The notes under the pieces: model-generated
Seen by the model: only the letters and a program-made list of their open reading frames with translations
Databases searched by the model: none
What the model was told of the DNA's origin: nothing
Shown: positions 7,116 through 14,854 of the stretch, piece by piece
How the letters are laid out: every line of letters begins with the position of its first letter
How positions within the stretch are numbered: the stretch's first letter is position 1
From: Clostridiaceae bacterium
GTDB taxonomy: Bacteria > Bacillota > Clostridia > Lachnospirales > Lachnospiraceae
DNA length: 64,000 bases
NCBI GenBank assembly: GCA_009911065.1
Contig: QXWR01000014.1
Span: 1 to 64,000 of the forward strand
Direction of reading: 5' to 3'
Position numbers and translations under genes: made by a program

Positions 7116-8903
7116 TTACTGTTTGTAGATCGCGCCGAATTTACACTTCTCCATACAGGCGCCGCACTTGATACACTTCTCCTGGTCGATAATGTGGGGA
7201 TTGCGGACCGTGCCGTTAATGGCGTTGTTGGGACAGTTCCGTGCGCACAAGGTACAGCCGCGGCACTTGTCGGCATCAATATGGTAGGAGAGAAGGGCCT
7301 TACATACTCCGGCCGGACATTTCTTGTCTCTGACATGAGCCTCATACTCGCTGCGGAAATACCGCAATGTGGACAGAACCGGGTTAGGCGCAGTCTGACC
7401 CAAAGCACAGGCAGAGTTCTCCTTAATATAATAGCAAAGCTCTTCCAGCTTATCCAGATCTTCCATCGTTGCCTGTCCTTTGGTGATCTTTGTGAGCATC
7501 TCCAAAAGACGCTTAGTTCCCACACGGCAGGGAGTACATTTGCCACAGGACTCTTCCACGGTGAAATCCAGGAAGAACTTGGCAATATCTACCATACAGT
7601 CATCTTCATCCATGACGATCAATCCGCCGGAACCCATCATGGAGCCGATGGCAATCAGGTTGTCATAGTCAATGGGAATATCAAAATGCTCATAAGGAAT
7701 ACATCCGCCAGAAGGTCCGCCGGTCTGAGCTGCCTTAAACTTCTTGCCGTTAGGAATGCCGCCGCCGATCTCCTCAATAACCTCCCGGAGCGTGGTACCC
7801 ATGGGAATTTCCACCAGACCTGTGTTGTGAATCTTGCCGCCCAGAGCGAACACCTTGGTGCCTTTGGACTTCTCTGTACCCATGGAAGCAAACCATTCCG
7901 GTCCGTTTAAGATGATTTGGGGAATGTTGGCGTAGGTTTCCACGTTATTTAAAATGGTAGGCTTGCCAAACAGACCTTTCTGAGCCGGGAACGGAGGTCT
8001 TGGTTTTGGCTCGCCCCGGTTGCCCTCGATAGAGTGCATCAAAGCCGTCTCCTCACCGCAGACAAATGCCCCTGCGCCCAAACGCAGATCAATATCAAAA
8101 TCAAATCCACTTCCAAAAATATCCTTGCCTAAAAGTTCCATCTCTCTTGCCTGACTGATGGCGATTTTCAGACGGTCTACAGCAATGGGATACTCAGCCC
8201 GGACATATATGTAACCCTGGTTGGCGCCAATGGCATAGCCAGCAATGGCCATAGCTTCCAAAACAGCATGGGGGTCGCCTTCCAGCACAGAACGGTCCAT
8301 AAATGCGCCTGGGTCGCCTTCGTCGGCGTTACAGCACACATACTTCTGGTCTGCAGCGTTTTGCTTGGCAAGCTTCCACTTAAGTCCAGTTGGGAAGCCG
8401 CCGCCGCCTCTGCCGCGAAGGCCGGAATCCATCAGACACTGAATTACATCATCTGGAGTCATCTCAGTGAGAACCTTTCCAAGAGCAGCATAGCCGCCGG
8501 TTCCAATATACTCTTCAATCACTTCCGGATTGATAACGCCGCAGTTGCGCAGGGCAACCCGGTGCTGTTTCTTATAAAAATCTGTATCTACCAGAGCTTT
8601 TACTCCGCTCTGAGTTACCGTCTCCTGATACAGAAGGCGGGTTACAACACGTCCCTTTAACAAATGTTCCGAAACAATCTCCGGAATATCTTCTACTTTG
8701 ACCATGGAGTAGAAGCTGGCATCCGGATACACAATCATAATCGGTCCTAATGCACAAAGGCCATGACAGCCGGTCTGAACCACGGATACTTCCTCTTCCA
8801 GACCTGCTTTTGCAATCTCTGCCCTTAATGCTTCCATTATCTGCTGGCTGCCGGAGGAAGTACATCCCGTTCCGCCGCAAACCAATACATGTGAACGATA
8901 CAT
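7116..8903 (-). CDS. hydB: Hydrogenase NuoF-like flavin subunit (HydB/HndC)
   Basis: A 595-aa subunit with an N-terminal thioredoxin-like [2Fe-2S] domain (Cys 9, 14, 46, 50), a NuoF core with the glycine-rich NADH/FMN motif GRGGGGFPTGLKW (about 164-176), an SLBB region, a NuoF-type [4Fe-4S] motif ESCGKCTPCRVG, and two C-terminal ferredoxin clusters (CRGCTLCARNCP and CIKCGACMEKC). It takes electrons from NADH and, in bifurcating complexes, is the flavin site that also handles ferredoxin. It has an AAGGAGG site and ends 15 bp before hydA. Confidence 0.93.
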   Translation of the reverse strand: MYRSHVLVCGGTGCTSSGSQQIMEALRAEIAKAGLEEEVSVVQTGCHGLCALGPIMIVYPDASFYSMVKVEDIPEIVSEHLLKGRVVTRLLYQETVTQSGVKALVDTDFYKKQHRVALRNCGVINPEVIEEYIGTGGYAALGKVLTEMTPDDVIQCLMDSGLRGRGGGGFPTGLKWKLAKQNAADQKYVCCNADEGDPGAFMDRSVLEGDPHAVLEAMAIAGYAIGANQGYIYVRAEYPIAVDRLKIAISQAREMELLGKDIFGSGFDFDIDLRLGAGAFVCGEETALMHSIEGNRGEPKPRPPFPAQKGLFGKPTILNNVETYANIPQIILNGPEWFASMGTEKSKGTKVFALGGKIHNTGLVEIPMGTTLREVIEEIGGGIPNGKKFKAAQTGGPSGGCIPYEHFDIPIDYDNLIAIGSMMGSGGLIVMDEDDCMVDIAKFFLDFTVEESCGKCTPCRVGTKRLLEMLTKITKGQATMEDLDKLEELCYYIKENSACALGQTAPNPVLSTLRYFRSEYEAHVRDKKCPAGVCKALLSYHIDADKCRGCTLCARNCPNNAINGTVRNPHIIDQEKCIKCGACMEKCKFGAIYKQ

Positions 8904-8914
8904 TTTAGTCCTCC

Positions 8915-9292
8915 TTATTTGATGTCTGCTGAATTTAGGGTGTATTCTTCAACTACATGCCCTCCGATCAGGTGGCGCTCCACGATTTCAGCAGCTTTGT
9001 CAGCATTCATCTTGATGTAGGTGATCTTTTGTTTGCCGGGTTCTGTCACCTCCACAATCGGTTCATATTGACACAGGCCGATGCATCCGGTCTGAGTTAC
9101 AGCCACTTTATCGGTAAGGCCCTTTTCCTGTACCAGATTGGACAGGGCATTTAAAACCGGTCTTGCACCACTGGCAATGCCGCAGGTAGCCATGCCGACT
9201 ACTACGCGGATGTGGTTGTGGTCCTCCGCCCGCAGTCCAACCTGACCCTGCATTTTGTTGCGGATGGCTTTTAATTCTTCAAGGCTTTTCAT
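8915..9292 (-). CDS. Thioredoxin-like [2Fe-2S] ferredoxin subunit (HndB-like)
   Basis: A 125-aa protein with GMATCGIASGA and a later QTGCIGLCQYEP motif, characteristic of the small (2Fe-2S) ferredoxin-like proteins found with HydABC. Only three cysteines fit the cluster pattern (about C37, C70, C74). A start at 9292 follows GGAGG by 6 nt; a TTG 12 nt upstream is unlikely. It lies between the HATPase-like gene and hydB, and probably acts as an accessory electron-transfer subunit. Confidence 0.85.
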   Translation of the reverse strand: MKSLEELKAIRNKMQGQVGLRAEDHNHIRVVVGMATCGIASGARPVLNALSNLVQEKGLTDKVAVTQTGCIGLCQYEPIVEVTEPGKQKITYIKMNADKAAEIVERHLIGGHVVEEYTLNSADIK

Positions 9293-9337
9293 AGTATCCT
9301 CCAAAATTTTAGAAATGGGAAATTCGTCTGGCCTGTG

Positions 9338-9895
9338 TCAGTACACAGCGCCACCGTCAGTTTCCAACTTGTTTTCAGTCAGATAATCCTTAATATATTG
9401 AGAAATCTCCGGGGTGTCAAAGGGAACGCCTTCCAGGACTTCCTTAAATTCCCTGGTATCCAGAATAAAAGATCGCCCGTTATAGCGGTATTTGTAGAGA
9501 AAATCGGTCTCTGGGTGATAGACTACTAATGTATGTATCGTGCTTGTAATATCCCCAAGAGGCATCCGGTCGATGTGGGAAAGAACAAAAACTGCTGTTA
9601 CCGTGGTTCCTGCTCCCAGCTGGGATTCAATGGAAAAACAACCGCCCGCTGCTTCTGCCGCATATTTAAAAAAAGGGACACCCAACCCTACCTTGCGGGT
9701 GGTTCTGCTGGTGAAAAAGGGATCTGTCACCTGGGCCACCTGCTCAGGACTCATGCCGCAGCCATCATCTGCGATGGTTATGGAAAGCCGGTCCGCCACT
9801 GTGTCCGCATCTATGGTAATCTGTACCAGAGACGCTTTGGCGCGGGTGGAATTTTCCGCTACATCCAATACATTTAAGGAAAGCTCGGTCATCAT
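9338..9895 (-). CDS. HATPase-domain protein in the hydrogenase operon
   Basis: A 185-aa protein whose N-terminal half is a GHKL ATP-binding fold: N box LNVLDVAENSTRA, G1 box IADDGCGM, G2-like VGLGVPFF and SQLGAGTTV. The C-terminal half (about 115-185) is a small extra domain without a recognised motif. No His-phosphotransfer or membrane domain is present, so it is not a classical sensor kinase. It sits between the NuoE-like and ferredoxin-like genes and starts a few bases after the upstream stop, without a strong ribosome site, suggesting coupled translation. Likely regulatory; mechanism unknown. Confidence 0.75.
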   Translation of the reverse strand: MMTELSLNVLDVAENSTRAKASLVQITIDADTVADRLSITIADDGCGMSPEQVAQVTDPFFTSRTTRKVGLGVPFFKYAAEAAGGCFSIESQLGAGTTVTAVFVLSHIDRMPLGDITSTIHTLVVYHPETDFLYKYRYNGRSFILDTREFKEVLEGVPFDTPEISQYIKDYLTENKLETDGGAVY

Positions 9896-9901
9896 AGGCG
9901 C

Positions 9902-10396
9902 TTACTGGTATTTTGCCAGTATGCCTGGAATGTCGTCCGGTACCAGACGTCCATAAACCTCGTCGTTAATCATCATAACGGGAGCAAGGCCGCAGGCGCC
10001 TACACAGCGGCAGGAATCCAGGGAAAACTTGCCGTCTGGGGTACACTGACCGTTGGTAATGCCAAGAAGTTCCTCCAGTTTGCTGAAAATCGCCGCAGAA
10101 CCTTTTACATAACAGGCGGTTCCCAGGCAAACGGAAATCTGGTATTTGCCCTTTGGCTGTAAAGCGAACTGGGCGTAAAACGTTGCAATGCCGTAAATCT
10201 TCTCCAACGGAATCCCTGTCTCGTCGGAGATCATGGTCTGTACTTCAATAGGGAGATAGCCGTAAATCTCCTGGGCCTGCTGCATGATGGGCATTAAAGC
10301 GCCCTTTGTATCCTTCAGCTCAGCGATGACCTTTTTTAAAGCGGCTTCCTGCTCCGGGGTTCCGCCAAAGGGAACACCTTCTTTTTTGCAAGCCAT
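9902..10396 (-). CDS. hydC: NuoE-like [2Fe-2S] hydrogenase subunit (HydC/HndA)
   Basis: A 164-aa protein of the NuoE family. Four cysteines of the thioredoxin-like [2Fe-2S] cluster are visible: about C90 and C95 (CLGTAC) and C131 and C135 (CVGAC). The helical N-terminal half with IYGYLP and GIATFYAQF is typical. It passes electrons within the HydABC complex. First gene of the leftward operon, with AGGAGG before the ATG. Confidence 0.92.
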   Translation of the reverse strand: MACKKEGVPFGGTPEQEAALKKVIAELKDTKGALMPIMQQAQEIYGYLPIEVQTMISDETGIPLEKIYGIATFYAQFALQPKGKYQISVCLGTACYVKGSAAIFSKLEELLGITNGQCTPDGKFSLDSCRCVGACGLAPVMMINDEVYGRLVPDDIPGILAKYQ

Positions 10397-10484
10397 GTCT
10401 CATCCTCCTTGTGGTGATGCTGTTTTGTGAATTGTAACAATATTCTAACACGAAAGTGATAAAAAATCCATAGTAAATAAATAG

Positions 10485-10500
10485 TTAACATACCTGTTAA
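10485..10500. promoter_or_regulatory. Palindrome in the divergent hydrogenase promoter region
   Basis: TTAACA (10485-10490), spacer TACC, TGTTAA (10495-10500): a perfect 6-4-6 inverted repeat in the 193-bp AT-rich gap between the two divergent hydrogen operons. The half-sites resemble Rex half-sites but are arranged inside-out relative to TTGTTAA-N4-TTAACAA, so the binding protein is uncertain. Confidence 0.4.
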
Positions 10501-10529
10501 AAAGGTATCGATAAAAAATGTAAAAAATG

Positions 10530-10558
10530 TTGATAATTCCCTTTTTCAATGGTATTCT
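10530..10558 (+). promoter_or_regulatory. Promoter of the DRTGG/HydS-like operon
   Basis: TTGATA (10530-10535) and TATTCT (10553-10558) are spaced by 17 bp and lie about 32 bp before the ATG at 10590. Confidence 0.5.
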
Positions 10559-10589
10559 TATAGATAATAAATGGAGGAGGAACAAGAAT

Positions 10590-10937
10590 ATGACGGCGAG
10601 AGATGTACAGGCCATTTTGGGGGCAAGAGTTCTGACGGGGGAGGAGTTTCTGGACCGGGAGGTAAGAAGCGCCTGCGGGTCAGATATGATGAGCGATGTG
10701 CTGGCTTTTTCCAAAGACCATTCCGTATTGCTGACCGGACTGTGCAACCCGCAGGTGATTCGGACAGCAGAGATGCTGGATATTGTGTGTCTTGTTTTTG
10801 TGCGGGGAAAGAAACCAGATGACACCATTGTTCAGATGGCAAAGGACCGGGATATTATTGTCATGGAGACTGGCCACCGGATGTTTTCTTCCTGCGGTAT
10901 GCTTTACAAAGCAGGCTTGGGCGGAGGTGCGGTTTGA
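10590..10937 (+). CDS. DRTGG-domain protein
   Basis: A 115-aa stand-alone DRTGG domain: N-terminal MTARDVQAILGARVL, a middle SDMMSDVLAFSKDHSVLLTG and late IVMETGHRMFSSCGMLYKAGL. DRTGG domains occur beside CBS domains and in Pta-like proteins and may bind nucleotides. First gene of an operon of sensory or regulatory proteins around a HydS-like [FeFe] protein. The start at 10590 follows GGAGGAGG; the longer in-frame extension has no ribosome site. Its stop overlaps the next ATG by one base. Confidence 0.8.
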   Translation: MTARDVQAILGARVLTGEEFLDREVRSACGSDMMSDVLAFSKDHSVLLTGLCNPQVIRTAEMLDIVCLVFVRGKKPDDTIVQMAKDRDIIVMETGHRMFSSCGMLYKAGLGGGAV

Positions 10938-11359
10938 TGGGGGATGCGATTGTCTTAAAATATGAGATTTCACCGGATGATTTCACCAGGGCAGGAGAGG
11001 CCAGCAGCGACGTAAAGGGAAAGTTAAAGCAGCTGGGAGTCAGTCCGGAGGCAGTCCGCAAGGTGGCCATTGCCATGTATGAAGGGGAGATTAACATGGT
11101 AATCCACGCAAGCGGCGGAGCGATTACGGTAGAGATTACGCCGGTGGAGATCAAGATGATTCTTGCAGATGTAGGGCCGGGGATTCCGGATGTGGAACAG
11201 GCTATGAAGGCTGGATATTCCACAGCCCCAGATGAGGTGAGAAGCCTGGGGTTTGGAGCTGGCATGGGTCTTCCCAACATGAAAAAATATACGGATGACA
11301 TGACGATTGATACAAAACTTGGGGTGGGGACGACCATTACCATGATTGTCAAATTATAG
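10937..11359 (+). CDS. RsbW/SpoIIAB-like HATPase regulatory protein
   Basis: A 140-aa single GHKL domain: N box AIAMYEGEINMVIHA, G1 box ADVGPGIPD, G2 GFGAGMGLPNMKK, and LGVGTTITM near the end. This is the arrangement of anti-sigma/serine-kinase proteins such as RsbW. ATG at 10937 overlaps the previous stop (TGATG); a TTG at 10934 is less likely. It lies between DRTGG and HydS-like genes, and could phosphorylate or bind a partner in response to the redox state of the [FeFe] protein. Partner unknown. Confidence 0.8.
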   Translation: MGDAIVLKYEISPDDFTRAGEASSDVKGKLKQLGVSPEAVRKVAIAMYEGEINMVIHASGGAITVEITPVEIKMILADVGPGIPDVEQAMKAGYSTAPDEVRSLGFGAGMGLPNMKKYTDDMTIDTKLGVGTTITMIVKL

Positions 11360-11443
11360 AAATAATTTGTGCTGCTTAACCGGATGCAGAGGATGACCGG
11401 CTCTGGCAGATATGAAAAAAGCAAGACAGGAGGCAGCAGGCAT

Positions 11444-12838
11444 ATGGATAAGTTTAACCATTCGGTGCGATTGGACCCGGAGCTGTGCAAAGGATGTATC
11501 AACTGTATCAAGCGTTGTCCCACTCAGGCAATTCGGGTCAGGAACGGTAAGGCATTGATTAACGCCAAATTCTGCATTGATTGCGGAGAGTGCATCCGGG
11601 TCTGCGCCCATCATGCAAAACATGCCACCTATGATAAGATGGATGTGATGAAACAGTATCAGTACACAGTAGCGCTGCCGCCCCCGGCGCTGTACAGTCA
11701 GTTTAACAATCTGGATGATGTAAATATTGTACTCAATGCTTTGCGTCTCATGGGTTTTGACGATGTGTTCGAGGTGAGCGCAGCAGCAGAACTGGTGTCA
11801 GAGTCTACCAGGGAGTATCTGACCTACAATGAAGATAACCTGCCGATTATCAGCACCGCATGTCCGTCTGTGGTGCGGCTGATACGGGTCCGCTTTCCAA
11901 ATCTCATTTCCCATCTTCTGCCTTTCAATCCTCCGGTGGAGGTGGCGGCGGCCCTGGCGGCGAAAAGGGCCATGAAACAGACCGGACTGGACCGGAAAGA
12001 GATTGGAATCTGTTTCATTTCCCCCTGTCCTTCCAAGGTAACTTATGCAAAGTCTCCTTTGGGAACCGACAAAAGCCAGGTAGATCATGTGCTGGCAATT
12101 AAGGATGTGTATCCACAGCTCTTGTCCCACATGAAAGGCGTGGGGGAGGAGGCTGCAGATTTGGTTACATCCGGGAAAATCGGAATCAGCTGGGGCAGGA
12201 GCGGCGGTGAGGCAAGCGGCCTTTTTACCGATGATTACCTGGCGGCAGACGGCATTGAGAATGTGATTCGGGTTTTGGAAGATTTGGAAGATCAGAAATT
12301 TACCAATCTGAAATTTGTGGAGCTAAACGCCTGCAACGGAGGCTGTGTGGGGGGCGTGCTGACTGTGGAAAATCCTTATGTGGCGGAGGTAAAGCTGAAA
12401 CGGCTGCGGAAATATATGCCGGTGGCCAGAAGCCATATGGATATGGAGGACAATGCAGAGCAGCTGATTCCATGGACGACTGCAGTTCAGTATGAACCGG
12501 TGTTCAGCCTGGGGGGCAATATGATGGAAAGCTTTGCCCGACTGAATCAGGTGGAGCGGTTGTGCAAGAAACTTCCTGGTCTGGACTGCGGTTCCTGCGG
12601 AGCGCCTTCCTGCAAGGCCCTGGCAGAGGACATTGTGCGGGGGCAGGCTAGCGAAAATGACTGTGTTTACCACTTGAGGGAAAATCTGCACAAACTGTCT
12701 GAGGAGGTGTCTGTGCTGGCGGATGATCTGCATGAGGGAAATAAAGGCGGGCAGGAGACGCTGCGGATTTTGAAGGAATACATTCAGAGGATTTCGGATG
12801 AGATGTCTCTGTTGGATAATCAGGAGGAAGAAGAGTAA
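11444..12838 (+). CDS. HydS-like (putative sensory) [FeFe]-hydrogenase domain protein
   Basis: A 464-aa protein with two N-terminal [4Fe-4S] clusters (CKGCINCIKRCP, about 15-25; CIDCGECIRVC, about 44-54), an H-cluster domain with STACPSVV (C140), SPCPSK (C195) and NACNGGC (C297, C301), and a C-terminal four-Cys [4Fe-4S] domain CGSCGAPSC...C (about 382-407). The four predicted H-cluster cubane ligands are present, but Ala precedes C140 where catalytic enzymes have a proton-relay Cys, as in HydS-type sensors. It lacks the PAS domain of described HydS proteins. The start at 11444 has AGGAGG 10 nt upstream. Probably an H2 or redox sensor. Confidence 0.8.
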   Translation: MDKFNHSVRLDPELCKGCINCIKRCPTQAIRVRNGKALINAKFCIDCGECIRVCAHHAKHATYDKMDVMKQYQYTVALPPPALYSQFNNLDDVNIVLNALRLMGFDDVFEVSAAAELVSESTREYLTYNEDNLPIISTACPSVVRLIRVRFPNLISHLLPFNPPVEVAAALAAKRAMKQTGLDRKEIGICFISPCPSKVTYAKSPLGTDKSQVDHVLAIKDVYPQLLSHMKGVGEEAADLVTSGKIGISWGRSGGEASGLFTDDYLAADGIENVIRVLEDLEDQKFTNLKFVELNACNGGCVGGVLTVENPYVAEVKLKRLRKYMPVARSHMDMEDNAEQLIPWTTAVQYEPVFSLGGNMMESFARLNQVERLCKKLPGLDCGSCGAPSCKALAEDIVRGQASENDCVYHLRENLHKLSEEVSVLADDLHEGNKGGQETLRILKEYIQRISDEMSLLDNQEEEE

Positions 12839-12890
12839 TTTTCAGACGAGTTGATTTCTTGGATAAAATTTTGGAAGGAGAGGTGTTGGG

Positions 12891-13226
12891 ATGACGGTTC
12901 GGGAGCTGCTTGACAAAGGAGTGTTTGATGTGGTAAATGTGGGGGAGGATGTGGACCGGGAGATCAGCGTGCCTTTTTGCTGTGACCTTTTGAGCATTGC
13001 CATGGGCAGGGCGCCTGCAGGGTGCGCCTGGGTGACGGTGATGGGAAATATGAACACCCTGGCTGTGGCGGCCCTTACAGATGCGGCGTGTATCATTATG
13101 GCAGAAGGCGCTGTGCTGGATGAGGCGGCCATGAAAAAAGCCAAAGATCAGGGGATCACAGTGATGGGAACCGAGCTACCTATTTTTGACGGGGCTTTCA
13201 AGATCCATCAGATGCTGGCGGGGTGA
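12891..13226 (+). CDS. Second DRTGG-domain protein
   Basis: A 111-aa protein related to the one at 10590, starting MTVRELLDKGVFDVVN and ending TELPIFDGAFKIHQML, with a central GCAWVTVMGN and CIIMAEGA. It follows the HydS-like gene by 52 bp. Two DRTGG paralogues flanking a HydS-like protein suggest that a nucleotide or ligand state is read twice in one pathway, or that they form a heterodimer; both are inference. Confidence 0.78.
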   Translation: MTVRELLDKGVFDVVNVGEDVDREISVPFCCDLLSIAMGRAPAGCAWVTVMGNMNTLAVAALTDAACIIMAEGAVLDEAAMKKAKDQGITVMGTELPIFDGAFKIHQMLAG

Positions 13227-13230
13227 GCTT

Positions 13231-13947
13231 ATGGTGAATCTTACTTATGATCTTCACATTCATTCCTGTCTTTCTCCCTGTGGAGATGATGATATGACAC
13301 CGGGAAATATTGTGGGGATGGCTGCCATTAAAGGACTGGATGTGATTGCGGTTACAGACCATAATTCCTGCAAAAACTGTCCGGCAGTGATGAAGTTGGC
13401 AGAACAGTTTGGTGTCCTGGCAATTCCTGGTATGGAGATCAATACTTCTGAAGAGGTACACGCTGTCTGCCTGTTCCCGACCCTGGAACAGGCGCTTCAT
13501 TTTGACGCCTATGTGTATGACCGGCTGATGAAGTTTCCCAATAAGGAGACTGTATTTGGAAAGCAGCAAATTTGCAATGAGGAAGATGAGGTAATTGGGA
13601 CAGAGCCGTATCTTTTAATTAACAGTGCGGATATTTCCTTTGATGAACTGTGGGAACTGGTGCGGTCTTATGACGGGGTGATGTTTCCGGCCCATGTGGA
13701 AAAGACAGCCAACAGCCTGATTGCCAATTTGGGATTTGTTCCCCCCGACAGCCGTTTTTCCACGGCAGAGCTAAAGGACCTAAAACAGCTCCATAAGGTG
13801 AGGGAAAAGAATCCCTACCTGGACACATGCCGGATTGTCAGCAACTCGGATGCTCATTATCTGGAACATATCCATGAGCCGGAGCTGACGATTCCAGTGA
13901 GAGAAAAGAGCATACAAGGAGTGATCGACACACTTCTTAACAGGTAG
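13231..13947 (+). CDS. PHP-domain metal-dependent phosphoesterase
   Basis: A 238-aa PHP-fold hydrolase. Metal-binding motifs are visible: DLHIHS (about 6-11), VTDHNS, an E in GMEINTSEE, FPAHVEK and SNSDAH near the C-terminus. PHP proteins hydrolyse phosphoesters, including nucleotide second messengers. It starts 4 nt after the second DRTGG gene and 12 nt before the formate channel, so it is clearly in the operon. In this setting it may degrade the signal read by the DRTGG proteins; that is inference. Confidence 0.85.
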   Translation: MVNLTYDLHIHSCLSPCGDDDMTPGNIVGMAAIKGLDVIAVTDHNSCKNCPAVMKLAEQFGVLAIPGMEINTSEEVHAVCLFPTLEQALHFDAYVYDRLMKFPNKETVFGKQQICNEEDEVIGTEPYLLINSADISFDELWELVRSYDGVMFPAHVEKTANSLIANLGFVPPDSRFSTAELKDLKQLHKVREKNPYLDTCRIVSNSDAHYLEHIHEPELTIPVREKSIQGVIDTLLNR

Positions 13948-13959
13948 GAGGAAGAGCCG

Positions 13960-14805
13960 ATGATTTTTACGCCGGAAGAGATTGCAGGAAATTATATTGC
14001 TATTGGAAAAAAGAAAGCAGCCATGAGTCCGGACCGGACCTTTGTGTTGGCAGTGCTGGCAGGCATGTTTATCGCTTTGGCCGGCAGCGGCGCCTCGTCA
14101 GCGTCCTGCACTGTGGGAGGTTCCGGGGGAAAATTAATCGGGGCATGTGTGTTTCCTGCCGGGTTGACTCTGGTGATTCTGGCTGGAAGCGAATTGTTTA
14201 CCGGCAACTGCCTTCTGATGCTTCCTGTGCTTCACAGAGAGATTTCCCCGGGGGCTATGGTGAAAAACTGGACAATCGTGTATTTGGGGAATTTTGTAGG
14301 AAGCTTATTGGTTGCATGGATGGTCGTGGCCAGCCATCAGATTGGCATGTTTGAAGGGCAGCTGGCAGTGTCAGCGGTGCGCACGGCGGCAGCAAAAGCT
14401 TCCATGCCCTTTCTGGATAGCTTTTTAAAAGGAGTTCTCTGTAACATGCTGGTCTGTCTGGCTGTGTGGGTCAGCCTGGGGGCAAAAGATGTGACGGGAA
14501 AGATCATTGGGCTGTTCTATCCCATTGTTGTGTTTGTAGTATGCGGATTTGAACACAGCATTGCCAATATGTTTTACGGTCCAACCGGACTGTTTGCCAT
14601 GGGTCGGCCGGAATATGCGGCGCTGGTTTTGGGGGAGGCAAAGGGGCTGACCTGGGGGAATTTTTTCATTAAGAATCTGGTGCCGGTAACTTTGGGCAAC
14701 ATAGTGGGAGGAGCGGTTTTTGTGGGGGCTGCGTACTGGTTTGTGTATTTGCGGGGGAAAAACGAAAGCCATCTTTCAAATGAGACGGTTGGAAAGAAAC
14801 AGTAA
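13960..14805 (+). CDS. Formate/nitrite transporter (FNT) family channel
   Basis: A 281-aa integral membrane protein with six predicted helices and the FNT signatures NYIAIGKKKA at the N-terminus, AGSELFTGNCLLML, and GFEHSIANMF. FNT pentamers conduct formate, nitrite, hydrosulfide or similar small monoacids. Placement at the end of the HydS-like operon favours formate, linking export or import of formate to hydrogen metabolism, but the substrate cannot be told from sequence alone. AGGAGG precedes the ATG. Confidence 0.88.
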   Translation: MIFTPEEIAGNYIAIGKKKAAMSPDRTFVLAVLAGMFIALAGSGASSASCTVGGSGGKLIGACVFPAGLTLVILAGSELFTGNCLLMLPVLHREISPGAMVKNWTIVYLGNFVGSLLVAWMVVASHQIGMFEGQLAVSAVRTAAAKASMPFLDSFLKGVLCNMLVCLAVWVSLGAKDVTGKIIGLFYPIVVFVVCGFEHSIANMFYGPTGLFAMGRPEYAALVLGEAKGLTWGNFFIKNLVPVTLGNIVGGAVFVGAAYWFVYLRGKNESHLSNETVGKKQ

Positions 14806-14854
14806 GGACTCTTGTAAGAACAAGACATGACAGAGACAGCTGCGGAGGGACAAA

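Noticed and set aside
7014..7910. 298-codon + strand frame across hydA/hydB
   Set aside because: It overlaps the convincing minus-strand hydrogenase genes and spans their junction, with low-complexity, non-conserved translation.
10420..10440. A canonical Rex operator near the hydC start
   Set aside because: Half-sites resembling TTGTGAA/TAACAA occur but with wrong spacing; not reported as a site.
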